Origin: an uncultured Eggerthellaceae bacterium
Lineage (GTDB): Bacteria; Actinomycetota; Coriobacteriia; Coriobacteriales; Eggerthellaceae
Length of the DNA stretch: 8,264 nucleotides
Direction of reading: 5' to 3'
Assembly (NCBI GenBank): GCA_910588985.1
Contig: CAJURO010000007.1
Span: forward strand, 73,516-81,779
Numbering within the stretch: position 1 is the stretch's first letter; the number at the start of each line of letters is the position of its first letter. Positions 1 through 5,180 of the stretch are shown here, one piece after another. The position numbers and the translations under genes were made by a program. Under the pieces are notes generated by a model that was not told the origin of the DNA, did not search any database, and saw nothing but the letters and a program-made list of their open reading frames with translations.

Positions 1-467
1 CCCTTGGCATTGACATGCAGACAGGCATTCCTGTTCCTGGCGGTCATGAGCATCACCTGCGGGCGATCAACCGCATCCGTGCGTGTGGTGGCATCAAGCA
101 GGCGGTCGAACAGGGCGTCTTGACCGATGGGCTCATGCATGCGCTTGTTGAGACGAACACCCCTTATGTGCTTGCTGGGTCGATTCGTGATGACGGGCCG
201 CTTCCTGATGTGATCACAGATACCATGAAGGCTCAATCGGCAATGCGGACATGGTGCCAGCAAGCGGGCGCCTGCCTCATGATGTCAACCATGCTCCACT
301 CCATTGCTACGGGCAACTTGCTTCCTGCATCGGTGACAACGGTGTGCGTGGATATCAACCCAGCCGTGGTGACAAAGCTCTCCGATCGCGGCAGTTTTCA
401 AACGATCGGCATCATCACCGATGTCGGCTTATTCCTCAAGCAGCTTGCTGATGAGCTTGATTGCTGA
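1..467 (+). CDS. TIGR00300 family protein (LOR/SDH domain), C-terminal part, cut by the window edge
   Basis: Only the last ~155 residues are present. The frame is already open at position 3, so the ATG at 15 is very probably internal and the N-terminal part lies upstream of the window. The segment VLAGSIRDDGPLPDVITD, then HSIATGNLLPAS and VCVDINPAVVTKLSDRGS, match my memory of the conserved C-terminal domain of TIGR00300 proteins, known from archaea, cyanobacteria and some actinobacteria. Relatives include the C-terminal domain of cyanobacterial AgrE/ArgZ, and that domain and some archaeal members have been linked to ornithine cyclodeamination (ornithine to proline plus ammonia). A role in arginine/ornithine/proline metabolism is therefore reasonable, but it is inferred from the family because the N-terminal domain cannot be seen. 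Expected to be cytosolic. The end at LADELDC is natural, with stop TGA at 465-467. The next gene starts 108 nt downstream on the same strand. Confidence 0.8.
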   Translation, partial: LGIDMQTGIPVPGGHEHHLRAINRIRACGGIKQAVEQGVLTDGLMHALVETNTPYVLAGSIRDDGPLPDVITDTMKAQSAMRTWCQQAGACLMMSTMLHSIATGNLLPASVTTVCVDINPAVVTKLSDRGSFQTIGIITDVGLFLKQLADELDC

Positions 468-490
468 GCGATAGCGTTTCGGTAACGGTC

Positions 491-527
491 GAGAGGCAGA
501 TTAGGGCTCGGTCCAACCTCTCTTTCC
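491..527 (+). terminator. Possible weak intrinsic terminator after the TIGR00300 gene
   Basis: GAGAGG (491-496) pairs perfectly with CCTCTC (517-522). Inside, TT (501-502) can pair with AA (515-516) and GG (504-505) with CC (513-514), leaving small bulges and a 7-nt loop. The stem is followed by only TTTCC, a short and imperfect U tract. It lies 23 nt after the stop codon, a normal place for a terminator, but it could instead be a leader structure of the bile salt hydrolase gene. Confidence 0.3.
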
Positions 528-564
528 TCCGCTTCTACAATCGGCTGAAGACCACCCTTGAGCC

Positions 565-570
565 AAGGAG
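565..570 (+). promoter_or_regulatory. Ribosome binding site fixing the bile salt hydrolase start
   Basis: AAGGAG lies 5 nt before the ATG at 576. This selects the ATG over an in-frame TTG at 558 and places cysteine directly after the initiator methionine, as the enzyme family requires. Confidence 0.8.
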
Positions 571-575
571 CAATC

Positions 576-1546
576 ATGTGCACAGCAGTCCGCTTCGTCG
601 ATAAAGACGGCAATCTTTTTTGGGGTCGTAATCTCGACTGGAATGAGGGATATGGGCAGTTCCCTGTGATCATGCCAAAAGGCTTCAAGGTCACGCAGGC
701 CTTTGGCGAGCCGTATGAGAGCAAGCATGCAGCTGTTGGCATGAGCATCGAATACGAGGGTTATCCGCTCTTCTTCAATTGTGGGAACGATGCTGGCCTT
801 GCAGTGGGCGGCTTGAACTTTCCTGGATATGCCCAATTCGAAAAGGCGCTGTTGATGGCAAGACCAATGTAGCAGCCTATGAGGTTCCCGTTTGGGTGGC
901 AGCGAACTTCGCAAGCGTGGATGAGGTGGAAGCAGCGTTGGCGGACGTGGCCATCGTCGGGCAGGGCATAACGCCCTCTCTGCCTGTCGCAATGCTCCAT
1001 TGGCACATCGCGGATGCGAAGCGCAGCATCGTCGTCGAATATCAGGCTGACGGGATGCATATTTATGAGGACACGGTAGATGTCCTCACGAATCAGCCGC
1101 CTTTCCCCTGGCACATGGAGAACTTGCGCAACTATATGAACTGCTCGGGCCACTGGGCAGGAGAGGTCACCTGGAGCAAGGACACCATGGCTCCTTTTGG
1201 CACAGGTGCAACTATGCGCGGGATCCCAGGCGATACCTATTCAACTTCGCGCTTCGTGAAAGCTGCTTTCATCAATGCCTTCCACCCTGTGAAGGCCACG
1301 GAGCAGGATAACGTCATGCGCATGTTCCATACCCTTGGGAACGTTTCGTTCGTGGAAGGGTGCGCTCAGATGGCTGACGGATCCTATGAGGAGACGCTGT
1401 ATTCCGACTGCTTCAGCGCTCAGAGCGGAACCTATTACTTCAATACCTATGATGATCCAACGCTGCGCTCGGTGTGCTTGAAAGATTATGCCACCTCGCC
1501 TGCTTCGTCCTTGATCAAGCCGAAGGTTGCGATGACTGCGTGGTAG
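576..1546 (+). pseudogene. bsh: Bile salt hydrolase (choloylglycine hydrolase), complete but frameshifted
   Basis: The intact enzyme would remove glycine or taurine from conjugated bile salts. It belongs to the Ntn-hydrolase superfamily and uses Cys2 as nucleophile after Met1 is removed. Frame one covers 576-872 (start MCTAVRF; stop TAG 870-872). The remainder continues in the -1 frame to TAG at 1544-1546. Adding one A in the A run at 841-844 joins the parts through AQFEKGAVDGK, which reads like normal family sequence. The restored protein is about 323 residues, the usual length. Visible active-site residues (restored numbering) are Cys2, Arg18 and Asp21 (WGRNLDW), Asn81 (GLNFPG), Asn173 (VLTNQP) and Arg226 (STSRFVK). 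Asn rather than Tyr near position 81 favours bile salt hydrolase over penicillin V acylase. No sign peptide is apparent because Cys2 must be N-terminal. As written, product one ends at about 99 aa and the downstream half has no nucleophile, so neither piece should be active. The frameshift may be genuine, phase-variable or a sequencing error. Confidence 0.88.
839..846 (+). other. Frameshift point in the bile salt hydrolase gene
   Basis: Family-like sequence runs in the first frame up to Phe-Glu (837-842) and resumes in the other frame with Lys-Gly-Ala-Val-Asp (842 onward). The simplest explanation is loss of one A from an A5 run, leaving AAAA at 841-844. The two frames overlap openly from 779 to 872, so the exact crossing is not fixed by stop codons, but homology puts it here. 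The local C GAA AAG does not fit the X XXY YYZ slippery pattern, so programmed frameshifting is not well supported. Confidence 0.8.
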
Positions 1547-1577
1547 CGGGTGCTCGATGGTAGATGAGGTGGCAGAC

Positions 1578-1601
1578 GTCATCCCCGCGGGCGATGGTTT
1601 T
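1578..1601 (+). terminator. Tentative intrinsic terminator after the bile salt hydrolase gene
   Basis: CATC (1580-1583) pairs with GATG (1593-1596), and CC (1584-1585) pairs with GG (1590-1591) across a CGCG tetraloop, with C1592 bulged. TTTT (1598-1601) follows. The stem is short and the U tract minimal. The hairpin begins about 30 nt past the stop. No comparable hairpin with a T run is visible on the minus strand of this 120-bp convergent gap, so the amidohydrolase transcript has no obvious intrinsic terminator here. Confidence 0.3.
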
Positions 1602-1666
1602 CGGCAGATCGAGTTTGCATCCAGTATATCGGGGCAGGGGGAGAATACGACGGGAAGGGAGATGAT

Positions 1667-3235
1667 TCAGATCTTGTGAGGAGGCGTTACGAGAAGTCGC
1701 ATGAGCGCACGCATGTTGCTTGAGAGGCGTCTGTACGGTTTTCCGTGGAGCCACATATCCGTTACGCGCAATCCTCCGAGCGCTGAGGGCGCGCAGGTCT
1801 CAAGATCGATGTCGCAGGAGAAGAAGCTGGCTTCGTACCCTTCGCGCAGCTGCCCTTTCTTCTCTTCGAGCATTTCCGCTCCATTGACGGTGTATGTTCT
1901 GAGAGCCTCGTAGCCAGAGAGCGATTGGTCGGCAAGGGGGAATTCCCTCATGCCCCTCATCTGCAAGAACGGATCGACCGATTGAACAGGAGAATCGCTT
2001 GACCCACAGAGCGGCACGCCTGCATGCATGAGCGTGGAGAGCGGAACTTGGTTTGCGATCTGCTGATCGGTCAAGAAGCGTTCGTATCCATGGAGAAAGC
2101 GCTCGTCGATCCAGGTGAAGCCAGGCTGCACGGTGACGAAGGGCTTCATTGCGCAAACGCTCTCTACTGCGTGCGCAGAAGGGAACTCGAAATGATCTAT
2201 TCGGTGCCTTCCTGGCAGAGCGGCCAGAATATCGACAAGCTGGTCGATCGCTCGGTCGCCGATCGCATGTGCAGACATCTGGTAGCCTTCATGCGCGAAG
2301 CGCTGAAGGATCTGCTCAAGCTCACCAGCTCTGAAGTATGGCTCTGCGCGTGTCCCGTCCTTGTATGGTTCGAAGAATGAGGCCGTACGCGAGCCAACTG
2401 AGCCGTCCATCTCCCATTTCATGCATCCACCCACGCGCGAAGCAGCCATCTTTGACCTTACGCGATCGAGCTTCGTCTCATCCATGTATTGAGGGAACAG
2501 CCGCACATCGATCGGAAGGCGCTGGGCGATGAACGCTGCGAGCTCGCCCATCCGATCGCGCTCGATGTCATCGTTGCCTTCAAGGGCGCAAACCGTTCCG
2601 ATGCCGAACGAGGCGCATTCGTTGCAGAAATGCGCGATTCCGCGCATCAGCGCTTGAGGAGTGATGCGCGATGCAAGGCATGCGGTGAACTTGCCAAGGT
2701 TCGCATCATGCGCTGGGCCTGTGAATATGCCATCAGGGGCGAGACCTTCCAGATCGAGTTTCTCGAGCAGAGAAGATGAGCATGATCCAGAATGCCCATC
2801 GATATTGAGGACCCACACGTCAGCTCCCGATGCCCATGAGTCGAGCTCGCGCCTATTCGGAAGCCGTCCTTCCTCGATAGCGGCTGAAACGTAGTTCGTG
2901 AGGATGAGAAGCGAACCTTCCTTCGCGTGGTTTTGTTCTGCGACAGCGCGGATCTTTGCCTCGACACCGTGAAGGTCATGTGGCTCTACGGTGCCATCGA
3001 CGAAATCGCACAAAGCTTCGCCCATGCTTGCCAGCGCGATCGTTTCCATCATGTGAAGATGCGCATCGATGAGCGCAGGATAGATGTGCGCACCATTCAA
3101 GTCGACCACGGCATCCTTCGCGCTCGGAGCTTCATCGAGCGCAACGATGACCGCATCTTCGATCGTGAGCGATGCGCGGATGTCGCCCTCATGCTCAAGG
3201 GTGTGAAAGTGCCCGTTCGTGAATACTGTTCTCAT
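1667..3235 (-). CDS. YtcJ-like metal-dependent amidohydrolase (Amidohydro_3 family)
   Basis: This 522-residue protein has the layout of the YtcJ/N-substituted formamide deformylase branch of the amidohydrolase superfamily. A short beta domain comes first (1-52), then a TIM barrel, then the beta domain closes at the C terminus (about 460-500). Metal-ligand candidates are His59 and His61 (IDAHLHM), His323 (SAHAIGDRA), His348 (RIDHFEF) and Asp414 (GSSDSPVQ). KWEMDGSVGSRTA at 273-285 corresponds to the family's K-x-x-x-DGS-x-GS-x-TA block. No signal peptide is seen, so it should be cytosolic. The family hydrolyses amide or related C-N bonds, but the substrate cannot be named from sequence. The ATG at 3235 is 4 nt past the permease stop and no convincing Shine-Dalgarno precedes it, so translation probably depends on ribosomes finishing the permease. 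The ~20-residue tail after the last beta strand is basic and unremarkable. Confidence 0.87.
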   Translation of the reverse strand: MRTVFTNGHFHTLEHEGDIRASLTIEDAVIVALDEAPSAKDAVVDLNGAHIYPALIDAHLHMMETIALASMGEALCDFVDGTVEPHDLHGVEAKIRAVAEQNHAKEGSLLILTNYVSAAIEEGRLPNRRELDSWASGADVWVLNIDGHSGSCSSSLLEKLDLEGLAPDGIFTGPAHDANLGKFTACLASRITPQALMRGIAHFCNECASFGIGTVCALEGNDDIERDRMGELAAFIAQRLPIDVRLFPQYMDETKLDRVRSKMAASRVGGCMKWEMDGSVGSRTASFFEPYKDGTRAEPYFRAGELEQILQRFAHEGYQMSAHAIGDRAIDQLVDILAALPGRHRIDHFEFPSAHAVESVCAMKPFVTVQPGFTWIDERFLHGYERFLTDQQIANQVPLSTLMHAGVPLCGSSDSPVQSVDPFLQMRGMREFPLADQSLSGYEALRTYTVNGAEMLEEKKGQLREGYEASFFSCDIDLETCAPSALGGLRVTDMWLHGKPYRRLSSNMRALMRLLVTPPHKI

Positions 3236-3239
3236 GCTG

Positions 3240-4379
3240 CTAGAGGGAGACGGCGCTGCCTACAGCCATGAGCAGGAAGGCGATCAGCACGATCACTTGC
3301 ATCGGGGTCGAGGCAAGGAGGTCGGGAAGCAAGATGCGCCCATTCGCCTTTCGACATCGACGGAATGCAGGGACGACCATGATGGCCATCAGGATGGCGA
3401 TGAGGCCGCCTGCGGTACGCATGATCTCGAGGAACCCTCCCAGGTTGAGCAGCACGAGAATGAGCGATGGCAGCGTTGCGATGAGCCAACAGATCCGATG
3501 ATGCAGCTTTGTCTGCTCTTTGATGATGTCGGAGAGAGCAAGGGATATCGACCAGTAGGTTGTGAGCATCGCGAGTACGGTGAATGCCGAACCGAGAATC
3601 TGAGCCCAAAGACCAATGCCCTCCGACCAGCCTATGATCCCTAGCTCAGTGATGCGCGCAGAGCTTCCGAGCGCGCAAAAGGTGATGACGAGGATGAAGA
3701 CGAGGTTTAACCCCAAGCCAAGCAGGACTGCTTTGCGAACCTTGGCTGGATCACGATCGAGCCCTTCGACTGCCTGAGGCACACTGAAGAATGCGACGAA
3801 CGAGAACATCGCCATGCCGAAGAACGCGAGGAGCTCATTGGGAGCGCCGATGATGCCCCATGGCAGCGTATTGTGCCAATTGAGGAGAGATGCGCAAGCA
3901 AGCACGCCGATGATGACCATGATGACGGTGATGGAAACGGCTTCGCTCACGCCGAGCACCTTGAGACCGAAGAACACCACTGCTGCTGCTATGGCATAGA
4001 AGAGGATCTTGGCAACAAGCGGATCGAATCCAGCAGCTTCGAAGATCTCGGCGCCGCCAGCAACATAGGCAGCAAGGTTGGTGACCAGCACGAGCGCGGT
4101 AAGGATGAAAAGACCTCCTACGAAGATGCTGCCACGGGGACCCCTGAAAAGATATGTTCTGAAAACAGAGATGATCTGCGAGCCTTTGCCGCTGCCGATC
4201 GCGATCTCCGCGAGCATCATATGCATGCAATAGCTGAAGAAGAACGACACACCCAAAATGAGCAGGCTTGGAACAAGGCCTGATCGGTCAACAAGATACG
4301 GTAGAGTCATGATGCCGCTGCCTACGCCATAGCCTGTGATGATGCATGCAGCTTGCCATACGGTCAGTTTCTTGTCCAT
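3240..4379 (-). CDS. Amino-acid-permease-like transporter, 11 predicted TM segments
   Basis: The 379-residue protein is highly hydrophobic, with membrane segments at roughly 10-29, 36-60, 85-110, 120-140, 147-165, 183-203, 217-238, 254-280, 297-316, 320-338 and 360-378. The first segment carries GYGVGSGIMTLPY, a glycine-rich broken helix typical of LeuT-fold amino acid/proton symporters, including the aromatic amino acid permeases and the AA_trans families. FSVPQAVEGL around 198-207 also resembles those families. It should import an amino acid or similar small zwitterion across the cytoplasmic membrane, but its specificity is unknown. It starts with ATG at 4379-4377, preceded by the purine-rich stretch GAAAGAGAG ending a few nt upstream. 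It is the first gene of a two-gene operon with the amidohydrolase, which suggests that it supplies that enzyme's substrate or takes up a related compound. A divergent gene begins 130 nt away. Confidence 0.83.
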   Translation of the reverse strand: MDKKLTVWQAACIITGYGVGSGIMTLPYLVDRSGLVPSLLILGVSFFFSYCMHMMLAEIAIGSGKGSQIISVFRTYLFRGPRGSIFVGGLFILTALVLVTNLAAYVAGGAEIFEAAGFDPLVAKILFYAIAAAVVFFGLKVLGVSEAVSITVIMVIIGVLACASLLNWHNTLPWGIIGAPNELLAFFGMAMFSFVAFFSVPQAVEGLDRDPAKVRKAVLLGLGLNLVFILVITFCALGSSARITELGIIGWSEGIGLWAQILGSAFTVLAMLTTYWSISLALSDIIKEQTKLHHRICWLIATLPSLILVLLNLGGFLEIMRTAGGLIAILMAIMVVPAFRRCRKANGRILLPDLLASTPMQVIVLIAFLLMAVGSAVSL

Positions 4380-4414
4380 AGACTCTCTTTCACCCCGATG
4401 ATCGTATTCTCTTC

Positions 4415-4420
4415 ATTGTA
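4415..4420 (-). promoter_or_regulatory. Possible -10 box for the permease-amidohydrolase operon
   Basis: Read on the minus strand, TACAAT lies about 35 nt upstream of the permease ATG, a plausible distance. The matching -35 position falls within the dyad at 4439-4459 and has no good TTGACA-like hexamer, so the promoter would be weak or activator dependent. Confidence 0.3.
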
Positions 4421-4438
4421 CATGGCAGAGTGCTCGAG

Positions 4439-4459
4439 AAGAGGGCTTTGCTCCCTCTT
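4439..4459. repeat. Inverted repeat in the divergent intergenic region
   Basis: AAGAGGG (4439-4445) and CCCTCTT (4453-4459) are perfect 7-bp arms around a 7-nt spacer. The dyad is near the middle of the 129-bp gap between the divergent permease and membrane-protein genes. It could be an operator serving both directions or an RNA hairpin in either leader. No T run follows on either strand, so it is unlikely to be a terminator. Confidence 0.55.
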
Positions 4460-4498
4460 TCAACTTGGGTGTATCATGACGCTGGACATGAGGTTGAC

Positions 4499-4504
4499 AA
4501 GGAG
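4499..4504 (+). promoter_or_regulatory. Ribosome binding site supporting the 4509 start
   Basis: AAGGAG lies 4 nt before the ATG at 4509. In-frame ATGs at 4476 and 4488 lack an equally good site, so 4509 is preferred, although the spacing is slightly short. Confidence 0.6.
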
Positions 4505-4508
4505 CGCT

Positions 4509-4964
4509 ATGTTTCGAGTACGTGCAAAGTATCTTCTCTTGATCGCTTCGGCAGTATGGTTCCTTGCAGGATTCAACATTGCACGGCTCGGGGTGCTTGC
4601 CTGCCTTGAAGGCGATGCGCCGCTCTGGTTGCTCGTCGTCGGAATCCCCGTCGCATTCCTCGCGTTCCATACGATGTTCAGCAAGCTTGTTGGAAAGCAC
4701 GCTGATCGCATTCGCAGCTATGGCGAAGACCGCATGCATGTGCTGCGATTCTTCGATGTGAAGGGCTATCTCATCATGGCTATCATGATGGGAGGCGGCA
4801 TCTCGCTTCGGGCATTCGGCATCGTGCCAGGATGGTTCGTCGCCTTCTTCTACACAGGGCTTGGATGCGCTCTCGCGCTTGCGGGAATAGGGTTCCTTGT
4901 CCACTTCGTGCATCGTGGCGGCCATATCACCTGTCCTGTTACGAAAAGGACGCGCCTCGCGTAA
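4509..4964 (+). CDS. Small integral membrane protein, four predicted TM segments, function unknown
   Basis: I do not recognise this protein with enough certainty to name a family. From the preferred start it has 151 residues. Hydrophobic segments lie at about 7-31, 38-58, 86-104 and 107-134, with a basic N terminus (MFRVRAK) and basic C-terminal tail (TKRTRL). The loop between segments two and three is polar and charged (HADRIRSYGEDRMHVLRFFDVKG, about residues 64-86). Because the number of segments is even and both ends are basic, both termini and this loop probably face the cytoplasm. Codon use resembles the neighbours, and the opposite-strand reading of this region looks like a charged shadow, so this frame is very likely real. 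The in-frame ATGs at 4476 and 4488 would add 11 or 7 residues. It is divergent from the permease operon and ends before a probable terminator, so it seems to be transcribed alone. Confidence 0.75.
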   Translation: MFRVRAKYLLLIASAVWFLAGFNIARLGVLACLEGDAPLWLLVVGIPVAFLAFHTMFSKLVGKHADRIRSYGEDRMHVLRFFDVKGYLIMAIMMGGGISLRAFGIVPGWFVAFFYTGLGCALALAGIGFLVHFVHRGGHITCPVTKRTRLA

Positions 4965-5035
4965 CGGACGCACTTCTCTCCTGCGCGCTTTCGGGCAGCG
5001 TGTTTTCATGGTCACGAATTGCCAACACCATTGTT

Positions 5036-5068
5036 ACAGCTCAATCGGCTCCTTTTTGAGCTGTTTTC
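5036..5068 (+). terminator. Intrinsic terminator after the small membrane protein gene
   Basis: ACAGCTCAA (5036-5044) and TTGAGCTGT (5056-5064) form a perfect 9-bp stem with an 11-nt loop, followed by TTT within a TGTTTTCC context. It begins 71 nt past the stop of the membrane protein gene. On the minus strand no T run follows, so its orientation is plus. It would insulate the oleate hydratase gene from upstream transcription. Confidence 0.6.
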
Positions 5069-5090
5069 CCTGTGCCATCATTGCGGCATG

Positions 5091-5110
5091 AAGATGTGCC
5101 TGCGCATCTT
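5091..5110. promoter_or_regulatory. Candidate operator: imperfect palindrome upstream of oleate hydratase
   Basis: AAGATGTGCC at 5091-5100 is followed directly by TGCGCATCTT at 5101-5110. The outer AAGATG/CATCTT arms are perfect and the GC pairs inside also match, giving 16 of 20 symmetric positions (8 of 10 pairs). The dyad ends at a TTGACC hexamer (5109-5114) that could act as a -35 box, although no good -10 box stands 16-18 nt downstream. The centre is too tight for an RNA hairpin with all pairs formed, so a DNA-binding site is the more natural reading. No regulator gene is in the window. Confidence 0.4.
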
Positions 5111-5167
5111 GACCTGCCATCCGCCCTTCGGAGGTTGATCTTGATGCGTGGAAACGAATATGCCGCG

Positions 5168-5175
5168 AGGAAGGG
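5168..5175 (+). promoter_or_regulatory. Ribosome binding site that decides the oleate hydratase start
   Basis: AGGAAGGG ends 5 nt before the ATG at 5181. The upstream in-frame GTG (5148) and ATG (5160) have no comparable site. The protein from 5181 begins MYYSSGNYEAFA, the characteristic N terminus of oleate hydratases. Confidence 0.85.
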
Positions 5176-5180
5176 ACGCC

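Noticed and set aside
536..541. TACAAT as a -10 box for the bile salt hydrolase gene
   Set aside because: No acceptable -35 hexamer lies 16-18 nt upstream, so I did not list it as a promoter.
779..841. Independent start (GTG at 779) for the downstream bile salt hydrolase fragment
   Set aside because: The residues before 842 in that frame look like out-of-frame noise, there is no ribosome binding site, and the product would lack the N-terminal cysteine nucleophile.
839..845. Programmed -1 ribosomal frameshift in the bile salt hydrolase gene
   Set aside because: C GAA AAG does not fit the X XXY YYZ slippery pattern because the P-site tRNA could not re-pair well. No strong stimulatory hairpin was seen just downstream, and such control is not known in this family. 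A one-base deletion is simpler.
2210..2270. Cluster of CGATCG-type hexamers in the amidohydrolase gene
   Set aside because: They are explained by frequent GCG-ATC/GAT-CGC codon pairs in GC-rich coding sequence and show no regular spacing.
4494..4499. TTGACA hexamer as a -35 box
   Set aside because: It overlaps the ribosome binding site of the 4509 gene and has no -10 box at the right distance.
4413..5015. Long minus-strand reading frame of 200 codons opposite the small membrane protein
   Set aside because: Its translation is highly charged and lacks domain-like patterning, while the plus strand encodes clear hydrophobic segments with a ribosome binding site. It is a shadow.
5148..5180. Upstream GTG (5148) and ATG (5160) as oleate hydratase starts
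   Set aside because: The family N terminus begins at MYYSSGNYEAF, and the only strong ribosome binding site precedes the ATG at 5181.
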